Source: Acidobacteriota bacterium (lineage in GTDB: Bacteria; Acidobacteriota; Terriglobia; Terriglobales; Acidobacteriaceae). Taken from it: a DNA stretch of 64,000 nt. How positions within the stretch are numbered: the stretch's first letter is position 1; each line of letters starts with the position of its first letter. Shown here piece after piece: positions 1 to 9,921 of this stretch. Made by a program: the position numbers and the translations under genes. The DNA lies in contig JAJXWA010000007.1 of the NCBI GenBank assembly GCA_021781795.1, positions 21,113 to 85,112 of the forward strand, written 5' to 3'. Below the pieces are notes generated by a model, which made no database searches, was not told where the DNA came from, and saw only the letters and a program-made list of their open reading frames with translations.

Positions 1-393
1 GGGCGTCTGCTTGCCGCGCGGGCCTGAGATGGTGGCATAGATCATGCCGGAGCGGCTGATTGCCGGGCTGGTGACGGGGTGCAGGCCGCTGGAGAGCTGA
101 CGGGCTACACGGAGAGGCAGAGCATTGCTCGTGCCGCCGGTTGAGCGCACTTCAACCAGTCCGGTGGTTGCATCGTCCGGCACGCGAAAGGCGAGCCGCG
201 ATGGGCGCGCCATCACCACATGTCCGGACTCGGGGCCGATGAAGACGGAGGGCAGGGCCGATCCATGGGGGCCGAGTCCTTCGCCGACCAGTTCCACCTC
301 TCCCTGCGGCAGAGCCGCCGATGGCGCGATGTTGTCGAGATGCGGCATCGTTGGGATGTCTTGCGGCGCGGATTGAGAACGGGTGCGAGGCAT
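1..393 (-). CDS. IPT/TIG-like domain protein, N-terminal part (3' end runs off the window)
   Basis: Manual reverse translation from the ATG at 391-393: MPRTRSQSAPQDIPTMPHLDNIAPSAALPQGEVELVGEGLGPHG...VPDDATTGLVEVRSTGGTSNALPLRVARQL; TIG-like beta-sandwich pattern; open to the window edge. Confidence 0.55.
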   Translation of the reverse strand, partial: MPRTRSQSAPQDIPTMPHLDNIAPSAALPQGEVELVGEGLGPHGSALPSVFIGPESGHVVMARPSRLAFRVPDDATTGLVEVRSTGGTSNALPLRVARQLSSGLHPVTSPAISRSGMIYATISGPRGKQTP

Positions 394-400
394 GATGTTT

Positions 401-904
401 TCAGAACCAGATGCGTACCAGCGAGGCTATACCCAAAGCATACAGCCCTGCAGCTACGTCATCGAGGACGATACCCCAGCCTTCGGGCAGACGCTCCAGC
501 CGCCGGACTGGGAAGGGCTTGGTGATGTCGAAGAGCCGGAAGAGAATGAGCGCAAGCAGTCCGTGGCGCCAATCCAGCGGGCTGCCGAGCAGGGTGATCC
601 ACTGGCCCGCGACCTCATCGATGACGACGAAGCCAGGGTCCTTGCGGCCGCTCTCGCGCGCGGCCAGGGTGGCGGCTGGGATTCCGAAGATCAATGTGAG
701 CGCGATGCCCGCCAGCAGGGCGATGAACAGCGCGTGCGGTGAAGGATGCCCGAGAAGGCCGAAAAGTGCCCACAGCAAAACGGCGGCGACTGATCCCCAG
801 GTTCCCGGACCCGGCTTGCCCAGGCCTGCGCCAAAAAAGGTGGCGAATGTCCACGCCCAAAGTGTTTTGTGTTTGCTTGCCGGGCCGACGATGGACTCAC
901 TCAT
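401..904 (-). CDS. pgpA: Phosphatidylglycerophosphatase A
   Basis: ORF MSESIVGPASKHKTLWAWTFATFFGAGLGKPGPGTWGSVAAVLLW...DPGFVVIDEVAGQWITLL; PgpA signature GxGxxPxAPGTxGS-like and VIDExxGxW. Confidence 0.93.
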   Translation of the reverse strand: MSESIVGPASKHKTLWAWTFATFFGAGLGKPGPGTWGSVAAVLLWALFGLLGHPSPHALFIALLAGIALTLIFGIPAATLAARESGRKDPGFVVIDEVAGQWITLLGSPLDWRHGLLALILFRLFDITKPFPVRRLERLPEGWGIVLDDVAAGLYALGIASLVRIWF

Positions 905-1127
905 GGCGATCGCCTTTAGGCTGCCCGCCGCCGAGACCGCCCAGGTCTTCCAGGACTTCAGGATCGAGGACGGGCGAACTAATCTTGTAGACGCCCGATG
1001 CCCATTTGCCAAGATCAATCTTGCGGCAGCGGTCACTGCAGAATGGGAAGTCCTCATCGCGGTGCTGGACCAACATGCCGCAGGTGGGACAGCGCAAAAC
1101 TTTTGCCGATTTCTTTTTTCCCGCCAT
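897..1127 (-). CDS. yacG: DNA gyrase inhibitor YacG-like zinc protein
   Basis: RCPTCGMLVQHRDEDFPFCSDRCRKIDLGKWASGVYKI; C-x2-C...C-x3-C YacG pattern. Confidence 0.9.
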   Translation of the reverse strand: MAGKKKSAKVLRCPTCGMLVQHRDEDFPFCSDRCRKIDLGKWASGVYKISSPVLDPEVLEDLGGLGGGQPKGDRHE

Positions 1128-1155
1128 CGCTCGAACTCACACCTGAATCAACAGT

Positions 1156-2703
1156 CTACTGCGCCGGGGAGATCACCCGTGCCACCACATCGTAGTCGTG
1201 CGCCTCGGTAATCTCCGCGCGATAGAAGCGGCCTGCTTCCAGCGCGTCGAGATCGCCAAAGTCGTTGATATATACCTTGCCGTCAATCTCCGGCGCGTGG
1301 AACTGCGTCCGGCCTTCCCACAGCAACTCAGTCTCTTCGGACGGCCCTTCAGCGAGCAGCAGCACTTCACGCCCGACCCATTGCTGCTTAACCCGCTTGC
1401 TGATGTCCTGCTGCAGCTTCATCAGGTGGCGCTTGCGGGCCTCGATGGTGCGCTTTGGCACCTTGGCGTCGAGCGTGTGTGCGCCGGAGCCTTCTTCGTC
1501 GGAGTAGTTGAAGACGCCGAGCCAGTCGAACTTTGCTGCGGCGATGAAGTCCTCAAGAATTTCAAAGTCTTGGGATGACTCGCCGGGGAAGCCGACGATG
1601 AAGCTGGTCCGCAGGACGATTCCCGGCACGGCAGCGCGGACCTTGTCGAGCGTTTTGAGGAAGATCTCCGCGCCGGCGCCGCGCTTCATGCGTTTGAGCA
1701 CATCGGGCGAGGCGTGCTGCAGGGGAAGATCCAGATACTTGCAGATGTTGTCATGCCGCGCGATGGTCTCGAGCAGTTTGCCGGTGATGCGATTGGGATA
1801 GGCGTACAGAAAACGGAGCCAACGGAGACCGTCGATGCGAGCGAGGGAGTCGAGCAAGGTTGCGAGCCCGTCTTTGAGGCCAAGGTCTTCGCCGTAGCAG
1901 GTGGTGTCCTGTCCGATGAGGGTAATCTCCTGCACGCCGCGGGCGACGAGCTGCTGCGCCTCGGCCACCACGCTCTCAAAACGCCGCGAGCGAAACTTGC
2001 CGCGCAGATTGGGAATGACGCAGAAGCTGCAAGGGTGGTCGCAGCCCTCGGCAATTTTGATGTAGGCCGAAGTCTGGCCGGTGGAGAGCAGGCGCGGTGT
2101 GGTCTCGTCGTAGAGATAGGTGGGCAGCATGTGGGCGGCGCCGTGCCAGGCATCGCGGCGAAAGCGGCCCTGCTGCTCACGGTGTTCGCCTTCAGGGCGG
2201 AAGCTCATCTCTGCGGGAAGATTGCGATGGGTGCCCGACTCTGCCTCGCGTCCGGCGCGGACGTCAGCGCGCACGTCTGCGGGAGCATCGTGCCTGAGGA
2301 TTGTGAAGGGCGATGGCGCGGCAGGGGTGGGCGCGATGCCGGCGGCGGCCAGAATCGAGTCCAACTCGCCGGTGCCGATGACCGCATCGACTTCGGGGAT
2401 GTTCTTTTGAATCTCATCGCGATAGCGCTCGACGAGGCAGCCGGCGACGATGAGCTTGCGGGCGCGGCCTTCGGTCTTGTGGCGGGCCATCTCGAGGATG
2501 GTGTCCACGGATTCCTGCTTGGCGGTGTCGATGAAGCTGCAGGTATTGACGACGAGGATTTCCGCCTCTTCTGGCTTTGCCGTCAGACGCGCTCCTGCAT
2601 GGTCGAGCATGCCCATCATGACCTCGGAGTCGACGAGGTTTTTGGGGCAGCCTAACGAAACAAATCCCACGGTGGGCGCCGTGGGCTGGGAAGACTTAGT
2701 CAC
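1156..2703 (-). CDS. rimO: Ribosomal protein uS12 methylthiotransferase RimO
   Basis: FVSLGCPKNLVDSEVMMGML..., radical SAM CDHPCSFCVIPNLRGKFRSR, C-terminal TRAM-like domain; extra inter-domain segment (see findings). Confidence 0.95.
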   Translation of the reverse strand: MTKSSQPTAPTVGFVSLGCPKNLVDSEVMMGMLDHAGARLTAKPEEAEILVVNTCSFIDTAKQESVDTILEMARHKTEGRARKLIVAGCLVERYRDEIQKNIPEVDAVIGTGELDSILAAAGIAPTPAAPSPFTILRHDAPADVRADVRAGREAESGTHRNLPAEMSFRPEGEHREQQGRFRRDAWHGAAHMLPTYLYDETTPRLLSTGQTSAYIKIAEGCDHPCSFCVIPNLRGKFRSRRFESVVAEAQQLVARGVQEITLIGQDTTCYGEDLGLKDGLATLLDSLARIDGLRWLRFLYAYPNRITGKLLETIARHDNICKYLDLPLQHASPDVLKRMKRGAGAEIFLKTLDKVRAAVPGIVLRTSFIVGFPGESSQDFEILEDFIAAAKFDWLGVFNYSDEEGSGAHTLDAKVPKRTIEARKRHLMKLQQDISKRVKQQWVGREVLLLAEGPSEETELLWEGRTQFHAPEIDGKVYINDFGDLDALEAGRFYRAEITEAHDYDVVARVISPAQ

Positions 2704-2804
2704 AAATCTATTGTACCGTTTGCGGAGTTCTGGCTGGCGTAATACTGCTTGGCGCAGCTTTGGGCGTCGCCCGCATGAATCTGCATTCGGATGGTAAAAT
2801 CAAT

Positions 2805-2908
2805 GGTGCCGGGTCCTACGCGACGTAATCCCGCCAACCCCGCCAGGTCCGGAAGGAAGCAACGGTAACGGGCTAGTACGGGCGCAGTAGGCAACCCGGT
2901 ACTTTTTT
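2805..2908 (+). ncRNA. ffs: Signal recognition particle small RNA (4.5S-type)
   Basis: Conserved apical core GCCAGGTCCGGAAGGAAGCAACGG; ends GGTGCCGGGT / ACCCGGTACT pair; followed by a T tract. Confidence 0.9.
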
Positions 2909-3038
2909 GGCGCTCGGGGCGGATGATTATTATGCCCGGCGCTTGTGCAAGGCGGCTGCGCTGCAGCCCAACGATGAATGAGCGGCACGTGTGGATGGCT
3001 GAGACTCGTTCGGCCTCCCCGCCGCAAGGAGAATTGCC

Positions 3039-4055
3039 TTGAGCCTCACCGTGCGTCCTGTGGTGGGCCGGCGCGCAAAGATTACCGCGCTCGGAACCTA
3101 TGTTCCTCCCCAAGTTCTTACCAATCAAGATCTCGAAAAGATGGTGGAGACCAGCGACCAGTGGATCATGGATCGCACGGGCATTCGTGAGCGGCACGTG
3201 CTGGCGAAGGGACTGGGCACGAGCGATATGTGCGTGGAGGCGGCGAAGAAGTGTCTCGCAGCCCGCGGCATCGCGCCCAGCGAGGTTGAGGCCATCATCG
3301 TCGGGACCGTTACGCCGGACATGATGTTCCCCTCGACGGCGTGCCTGGTGCAGGACAAGATCGGAGCGAAGGGCGCCTGGGGCTTCGATGTTTCGGCTGG
3401 CTGCTCAGGCTTTGTGTTTGCGCTGCAGGCTGGTGTCAAGCTGGTGGAGAGCGGTGCGCACAGCAAGGTGCTGGTGTGCGGCGCAGATGCGAACACGCGC
3501 ATGACGGATTACACCGACCGCACCACCTGCGTTCTTTTCGGCGACGGCGGCGGCGCGGTGCTGATTGAGCCGGCAGCCGAGGGTGAGATTGGCTTCATCG
3601 ACTTTGTGCATGAGATTGACGGCTCGGGCGGGGCAGCGCTGAATCTGAAGGGCGGCGGCAGCCTGAATCCGACGAGTCACGAGACCATCGACAAGAAGAT
3701 GCACTACATCTATCAGGATGGTCCAGCGGTGTTCAAGTTTGCTGTGCGCAAGATGGCAGAGACGACGGTGAAGGTGCTGGAGCGCAATGGTGTGACTGGC
3801 ACGGACCTCGGCTGCTTCATCCCGCACCAGGCCAACAAGCGCATCATCATGGCGACGGCGGAGCGGCTCAACATGCCGGAAGACCGGGTCATCATCAATA
3901 TTGAGAAGTACGGCAACACGTCGTCCGGCACGATTCCGCTGGCCATGCAGACGGCACTCGACGAGGGCAAACTCAAAAAGGGCGATCTGGTGCTGCTAGG
4001 CGCGATGGGCGCGGGTTTTACGGTGGGCGCGGCGCTGCTTCGCTGGGAGATTTGA
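3039..4055 (+). CDS. fabH: Beta-ketoacyl-ACP synthase III
   Basis: [38 protein letters not shown]...[13 protein letters not shown]...PHQANKRII...[19 protein letters not shown] start. Confidence 0.96.
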   Translation: MSLTVRPVVGRRAKITALGTYVPPQVLTNQDLEKMVETSDQWIMDRTGIRERHVLAKGLGTSDMCVEAAKKCLAARGIAPSEVEAIIVGTVTPDMMFPSTACLVQDKIGAKGAWGFDVSAGCSGFVFALQAGVKLVESGAHSKVLVCGADANTRMTDYTDRTTCVLFGDGGGAVLIEPAAEGEIGFIDFVHEIDGSGGAALNLKGGGSLNPTSHETIDKKMHYIYQDGPAVFKFAVRKMAETTVKVLERNGVTGTDLGCFIPHQANKRIIMATAERLNMPEDRVIINIEKYGNTSSGTIPLAMQTALDEGKLKKGDLVLLGAMGAGFTVGAALLRWEI

Positions 4056-4109
4056 AGAAGCAGCCGCTGCTTTTTGTGCAGTGATCCAGCGCAGCCTGCA
4101 ACGGGAGTC

Positions 4110-4976
4110 CTAGATCACAAGCTCCGGAGGCGCGAGTTCATACTCGGGAAGCACACCGGCCTCCGCAGCGGCGCGGAAGAATCCCCTCATGCCTTCGATG
4201 CACTCTTCGTCCAGCGTGTAGTGGATGTTCGCGCTGAGGTAGGTGCGAATTGTCTCTGCGGGCAGGGGCATCCGGGTGGACCACTCTTCGACGAGAGTGT
4301 CGATATGCGCGAGGCCGTGATCGCGCGAGCGGATGAAGTCTTCGGCGACGCGATCCAGTTCCGAGTTGGGAATGGTTGCGCCCCACACGGCGGAGACAAA
4401 CGGCAGGCCAGTGAGCGCGCGCCACTCCGTGGCGAGATCGTGGTAGACGAGCACTTCGCCGGTGCGCTCTTCGCGGTTTGTCCTCTCTTCCAGCGCCAAC
4501 AGCGCGGGGTCGCCAATGACAATGGCAGCGTCAGCGCGGTCCAGCATCATATCGAGATCGGCAGCCATGGGCACGAAGGGAACATGGGCGTTGCCCCATT
4601 TGTGAAAAAGGATACGCGCGTAGGTCACTGTGGTGCGGCTGGCGGTATCGGCGGCGACGCTGCGGAGTCTCTCGAGCGGACGATCTGCGCGACGGACCAG
4701 CAGGAGCGAGCGGACGTTACCTTTAGATGCAATCGTGCAGCCCGGCAGAATGCGCAGTTCGGGGTTGGCCGGGAGGGCCGCGATGGGAACGAGACCGATC
4801 TCTGCCGCGCCGGTGGCGAGCCGCTCGGCGCACTCCGCGGGCAGCATCCAGTCGATGTGGTAGCGCCCGGAAAGCGCTGAATTCAAAGGCGGATGTTCAA
4901 AGTCCCACATGAGCGGCGCGGGATTGAGAAAGCGGATTGCGGCAATACGTAAAGGGCGATGCAAAGTCGAACTCAC
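4110..4976 (-). CDS. mqnA: Chorismate dehydratase MqnA (futalosine menaquinone pathway)
   Basis: RIAAIRFLNPAPLMWDF...LLPAECAERLATGAAEIGLVPIAAL-type MqnA pattern. Confidence 0.85.
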   Translation of the reverse strand: MSSTLHRPLRIAAIRFLNPAPLMWDFEHPPLNSALSGRYHIDWMLPAECAERLATGAAEIGLVPIAALPANPELRILPGCTIASKGNVRSLLLVRRADRPLERLRSVAADTASRTTVTYARILFHKWGNAHVPFVPMAADLDMMLDRADAAIVIGDPALLALEERTNREERTGEVLVYHDLATEWRALTGLPFVSAVWGATIPNSELDRVAEDFIRSRDHGLAHIDTLVEEWSTRMPLPAETIRTYLSANIHYTLDEECIEGMRGFFRAAAEAGVLPEYELAPPELVI

Positions 4977-5164
4977 ACTCCATTAGACACACCAGGCAGC
5001 GCCAAGGATGCGTGGGCGCAGGGGCCGGCTTGACGGCATGCCCAGCTTGACTTCATCCGGCTGCGCGGTTATTGTGGGCGCAAATCCAAATAAAGCAAGA
5101 TGAGCTACTTACAGGTTAGCGCACAGGTGTGCGTGGTTGCGCCAGCGGAGAACAAGTGACGACG

Positions 5165-6341
5165 ATGCCTCATCCGGCGTCCAGAAGCGCCGGCGTACCG
5201 ACAGAAGGGGACCAGCTTGCCTGCCTGGCTCTGGCATTGACGCAGGGACTGGGCCCGCGAAGAATCTACGAGGCGCTGCGCGGACTCGATGCAGCCAGCC
5301 AAGTCTTTGCGCTGTCGCTCGCTGACGGAGTTGGAGGCGCTGCGGCTGCCGGCGCAGGCCGCACAGTTCATTTTCGAGGGGAAAGCTCGCCAGATGGCGG
5401 AAGAGGAGTGGGCGCGCGTGCAGGAGCAGGGCGCGGGCCTCGTGACTCTAGCCAGCTCTGCGTATCCTGAGCGTCTCAAGGAGATTTACGATCCGCCGCC
5501 GGTGCTGTGGGTGCGCGGCAAGGCGAGCCTGCTGACGCGGCCGCTGCTGGCCGTGGTGGGCACGCGCCACCCATCGCCGTATGGCAGCGCCGTGGCGGAG
5601 ATGCTGTCGCGGGATCTGGCCGCGAGGCGATTGCTGATTGTGAGCGGCATGGCGCGGGGCATCGACACTTGCGCGCATAAGGGGGCGCAGGCCGCGCGCA
5701 CGCCCACGGTGGCCGTGTGGGGAACCGGCATTGACGTGATCTATCCCAAGGAGAACAAGAAGCTGGCGGAGGAGATTCTGGCGACAGGGGGAGCGATTGT
5801 GAGCGAGGTGCCGATGGGCACGTTTCCAGCGCCGCAGAACTTCCCGCGCCACAACCGGATTATCAGTGGACTGAGCATTGCCGTTCTGGTAGTGGAGGCG
5901 AGCGAGAACTCAGGAACGCGTGTGACGGCTCGCTGCGCCTCCGAGCAGAATCGCGATGTGTATGCCGTGCCAGGAAACGTGACGAGCAAAGGCTCCTGGA
6001 CGTCGAACACGCTGATTAAGCAGGGCGCAAAGCTGGTCGCCTCATGGGAGGATGTGTGGGAGGATCTTCCGTCGGAGGTGCGCAACGAACTGGAGGCTGA
6101 AGCCGGCACTGAATCCAAACCGGAGGCTCAGGCATCCTTGTTACCTGACCCGGCTTTGCGGCCGGAAGAGGCGATGGTGCTCGAGGTTCTGGGCACCGAC
6201 GAGGCTCTGCAACTGGATGAGCTTCTGGAAGCTCTGGAGACGCAATTGACCTCCTCCGAGGTGTTCACGGCCCTGTTCGAGCTGGAGATGAGCGGCCGGG
6301 TCCGCTGCCCTCCGGGGAAGAACTACGTGCGGACGCTTTGA
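5165..6341 (+). pseudogene. dprA: DNA-processing protein DprA, interrupted by a +1-type frameshift near 5315-5322
   Basis: N-terminus in frame 2 (GDQLACLALALTQGLGPRRIYEALRGLDAASQVFALSL), remainder in frame 0 (SLTELEALRLPAQAAQFIF...AVVGTRHPSPYGSAVAEML...SGMARGIDTCAHKGAQ...YAVPGNVTSKGSWTSNTLIKQGA); C-terminal winged helix present. Confidence 0.85.
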
Positions 6342-6457
6342 AATTTTTTTTCAAGCACGAAGCCGAAACCGCTCGAACCCCTGGAAAATCGCGCGTTTTG
6401 AATCTGTTGCGCGTGACGCGGATGGTGCAGGACAAGCATGAAAATCGATTCTCCTTG

Positions 6458-6490
6458 TGGAAACGAAGCTGCCTTTCGTGTTAGTTTCCA
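6458..6490 (+). promoter_or_regulatory. Inverted repeat in the topA leader
   Basis: TGGAAAC (6458-6464) and GTTTCCA (6484-6490) with nested CGAA/TTCG; lies in the 290-nt dprA-topA gap. Confidence 0.3.
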
Positions 6491-6630
6491 GATTTTGTAA
6501 CGTCTATTGTGCTGTGAAGCAAAAACCGGAGCTGTGAGCCCGGCGCTTCCGGCAGTTGACGAGACACGGATTGGGCCAACCCGGCGTCCAAGAGGTCGAA
6601 CGGGATGGAACCCTCATATTAAGGATGGCA

Positions 6631-9297
6631 ATGAGCAAATCACTGGTGATCGTCGAGTCTCCTGCAAAGGCCAAGACGATCGAGAAGTATCTCGGCAAGG
6701 GTTTTGAAGTGCGTGCGTCGGTGGGCCACATCATGGACCTGCCGAAGAACGACATCGGCGTGGAACTGAAGAAGCGGACTTTCGAGCCGGAGCTGGTTGT
6801 TTCGCCCGGCAAGGAAAAAGTTGTAGACCAACTGAAGAAGGCAGCCGCCAAGGCGGATGAGATTTTTCTGGCGCCCGACCCGGACCGCGAGGGCGAGGCG
6901 ATTGCGTACCACCTCGCGCTGCAGCTTGGCGCGTCGGCAAAAGAGAAGAAGAAGATTCACCGCATCACCTTCAACGAGATTACGAAGAAGGCCGTGCAGG
7001 ATGCGTTCAAGCATGCGCGGGATGTGGACCAGAATCTGGTGGACGCGCAGCAGACGCGGCGTGTGCTCGACCGCCTGGTGGGGTATCAGATTTCTCCGCT
7101 GCTGTGGGATAAGGTGCGGCGCGGTCTCTCCGCCGGCCGCGTGCAGACGGTGGCGGTGCGCCTGATTGTGGAACGAGAGCGCGAGATTGCGGGGTTCAAG
7201 CCGGTGGAGTACTGGACGCTGGATGCGATGGTGCATCCCGAGCGCGAGCCCGGCAAGAGCTTCAAGGCGCGCTGGATTGGCATCGACGGAGAGCCAGCGC
7301 GTGTGGGTAATGGCCTGGACAAGGATGGGAAGGCACAATATCTCAACAACGCCGCGCCGGATAAGGCGACGATGGATGAGATTGTTGCGGCGCTGGAAAA
7401 GGCCAACTGGTCTCTGACCTCGCTGCAGGCGCGCGAGCAGCAGAGGCGTCCGCTGCCACCTTTCATCACCAGCCAGTTGCAGCGGGACGCGGCGAACAAG
7501 CTGGGTTTCAATGTGCGGCGCACGATGGGCGTGGCGCAGCGGCTCTATGAGGGCGTGGACCTTGGGCCTGAGGGCACAACCGGCCTGATTACCTACATGC
7601 GTACGGATTCGCCCCGCGTGGCGCCGGAGGCCAAGGTCGCGGCCCGCGAGTGGATCGAGAAGACGCTGGGGGCGAAGTATCTGCCGGAGAAGCCGAACGA
7701 GTTCAAGGGGAAGAAAGATGCGCAGGACGCGCACGAGGCAATCCGTCCGACGGATGCCGCGCGCACGCCGGAGTCGATTGCGCGGTATCTCTCGGATGAA
7801 CAACTGAAGCTCTACACGCTGATCTGGAAACGGTTTGTTGCGTCGCAGATGGTTCCCGCGGTGTATGACGTGACGACGGCGAACATTGCCGCGGTGTCTT
7901 CCAAGACGGGCAGGACTTACGACTTCAGGGCGAGCGGCTCGGTGATGCGGTTTGACGGCTTCCTGAAGGTGTATGAGATGTCGGAGGAGAAGCGGGACGA
8001 GGAAGATGAGTCCGCGAACCGCTTGCCAAGCCTCGATGGAGTGAAGGTACTGCAGAAGGAGAGCCTGACGCCGGAGCAGCACTTCACGCAGCCGCCGCCG
8101 CGCTATAACGAATCATCGCTGGTGAAGGAGTTGGAAGAGCGGGGCATCGGGCGGCCTTCAACCTATGCGTCGATTATCAACACGATCCAGGATCGCGAGT
8201 ACGTGGTGAAGCATGGCGGGTCGCGCGGACGCTTCTATCCAACTGAGATTGGCGTAGTGGTGTGCGACCTGCTGGTGAAGAATTTTCCATACATCTTCGA
8301 TACCAAGTACACAGCCCGGCTGGAAGAAGAGCTGGACGATATTGAAGAAGGCAAGGAGAAGTGGACTGACCTGCTGAATGGCTTCTATGACTACTTTGAG
8401 GAAGAGCTCAAAGACGCGGGCAAGAACATGGAAGACATCAAGCGGATGGAGAAGGTGACCGGTGAGAAGTGTGAGGTCTGCGGATCGCCGCTGGTGCTGA
8501 AGTGGGGCAAGTTCGGCAGCTTCTATTCGTGCTCGGCGTACAACAAGAAGGACCCCACGAGTTGCACGTTCACAAAGGAGAATATCGCCGCGAAGCCGGA
8601 CCTGAACACGCCGGAGGCGCAGGAGGCGGGAGACACGGAGGAGTACTGCGAGAACTGCGGCCGGGTGATGGTGCTGAAGCGCGGGCCGTGGGGCCCGTTT
8701 ATGAGCTGCCCCGGATACAGCGAGGACCCGCCGTGCAAGACGATTCGCAAGCTGAGCCAGAAGCAGCAGCAGAAGCCCCCGCAGCCGACGGGAGAGGACT
8801 GCCCGGCGTGCGGCAAGCCGCTGGTGCTGCGCCAGGGCGCGTATGGGGAGTTTGTTTCGTGCTCGGGCTATCCCAAGTGCAAGTACGTGAAGCAGAACCT
8901 GATTGAGGGGATGAAGTGCCCGAAGTGCGGCGAGGGCGATATTGCCGAGCGCAAGGCGCGGCGGGGCAACGTCTTCTGGGGCTGCACGAACTATCCCAAG
9001 TGCGATTTCACGTCGAACAACAAGCCGGTTCCGCAGAAGTGCCCGGAGTGCGGCAGCCCGTATCTGGTGGAGAAGACGCTGAAGTCGGGCGTGTATCTGG
9101 AGTGCCCGAACAAGAAGAAGGGTGCCGAGGAGGACGCGCCGAAGCGGCGGGGCAAGAAGGCCGCCGAAGCTGCCGAGGGCGTGGTGGTGTGCAGCTATTC
9201 GAAGCGTATTGGAGACGCACCGCCGCCGCCGACCGCGGAGACGCACGGGCCGGTGCTGGAGAAGTCTGAGGGCAGAAAAGAATTGCAGCCTGCTTGA
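6631..9297 (+). CDS. topA: DNA topoisomerase I, with extended C-terminal zinc-ribbon tail
   Basis: MSKSLVIVESPAKAKTIEKYLG...PDPDREGEAIAYHL...TYMRTDSPRVAPEA...ERGIGRPSTYASI; several C-x2-C...C zinc ribbons. Confidence 0.97.
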   Translation: MSKSLVIVESPAKAKTIEKYLGKGFEVRASVGHIMDLPKNDIGVELKKRTFEPELVVSPGKEKVVDQLKKAAAKADEIFLAPDPDREGEAIAYHLALQLGASAKEKKKIHRITFNEITKKAVQDAFKHARDVDQNLVDAQQTRRVLDRLVGYQISPLLWDKVRRGLSAGRVQTVAVRLIVEREREIAGFKPVEYWTLDAMVHPEREPGKSFKARWIGIDGEPARVGNGLDKDGKAQYLNNAAPDKATMDEIVAALEKANWSLTSLQAREQQRRPLPPFITSQLQRDAANKLGFNVRRTMGVAQRLYEGVDLGPEGTTGLITYMRTDSPRVAPEAKVAAREWIEKTLGAKYLPEKPNEFKGKKDAQDAHEAIRPTDAARTPESIARYLSDEQLKLYTLIWKRFVASQMVPAVYDVTTANIAAVSSKTGRTYDFRASGSVMRFDGFLKVYEMSEEKRDEEDESANRLPSLDGVKVLQKESLTPEQHFTQPPPRYNESSLVKELEERGIGRPSTYASIINTIQDREYVVKHGGSRGRFYPTEIGVVVCDLLVKNFPYIFDTKYTARLEEELDDIEEGKEKWTDLLNGFYDYFEEELKDAGKNMEDIKRMEKVTGEKCEVCGSPLVLKWGKFGSFYSCSAYNKKDPTSCTFTKENIAAKPDLNTPEAQEAGDTEEYCENCGRVMVLKRGPWGPFMSCPGYSEDPPCKTIRKLSQKQQQKPPQPTGEDCPACGKPLVLRQGAYGEFVSCSGYPKCKYVKQNLIEGMKCPKCGEGDIAERKARRGNVFWGCTNYPKCDFTSNNKPVPQKCPECGSPYLVEKTLKSGVYLECPNKKKGAEEDAPKRRGKKAAEAAEGVVVCSYSKRIGDAPPPPTAETHGPVLEKSEGRKELQPA

Positions 9298-9362
9298 TTG
9301 CAAGCAGATCGTTGGATAGAGTTGCAGAGGCCATCTTTTCCGATGGCAGTGGAGAACCCTGC

Positions 9363-9821
9363 ATGGAGCGAATGCTTGCGACCCCGGCAGATGCCGAGAT
9401 CATTCTGAAGTTGTATGAGTTGAGGACCGAGCCGGTGATGCGGCAGGCGCGTGCGTGGATGGCGGGCGAGTGGTGGCCGCAGACTGCGGAGGATTTCTTT
9501 GCCGTAGCCTCGAACCCCACGGATCCGCACAACGCGTATTTTCGCCAGGTGACGACGTACTGGGAGATGGCGGCGGCGCTGGTGCTCCATGGCGCGGTTT
9601 CGGCGGACCTGTTTGTGGATTGCAACGGGGAAGGATTCTTCCTGCTGGCGAAACTCTCCCACATTTTGGTCGCGATTCGGGAGCAGATGCCGACCTTCAT
9701 GAACAAGACTTCTGAGGTGGTGAGCCGGTTTTCGGCGGCGTCGGCGCGTTATGAGCTGGTATTGAAGAATATAGAGGCGCGGCGCAAGGTCATGGCGGCA
9801 AAGCAGGAATCGAAGCTGTGA
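9363..9821 (+). CDS. Conserved hypothetical protein (about 152 aa)
   Basis: ORF MERMLATPADAEIILKLYELRTEPVMRQARAWMAGEWWPQ... with coding character directly downstream of topA. Confidence 0.7.
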   Translation: MERMLATPADAEIILKLYELRTEPVMRQARAWMAGEWWPQTAEDFFAVASNPTDPHNAYFRQVTTYWEMAAALVLHGAVSADLFVDCNGEGFFLLAKLSHILVAIREQMPTFMNKTSEVVSRFSAASARYELVLKNIEARRKVMAAKQESKL

Positions 9822-9921
9822 TCTTTCAGTGGGGCGAAAGCCAGACTCCCGTGCGCTTGTGCGGGGCGCGCCTGAAGGCGCATGATGGTGTGCGGGAGGT
9901 TAACTTCCCCGGAGGTCGATT

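Noticed and set aside
2700-3197. 165-aa minus-strand ORF
   Set aside because: Covers the SRP RNA gene and the start of fabH on the opposite strand; not credible as a protein.
6640-9303. Long minus-strand ORFs of 480 and 381 aa
   Set aside because: Antisense shadow of topA, rich in Arg/Leu/His, no domain character.
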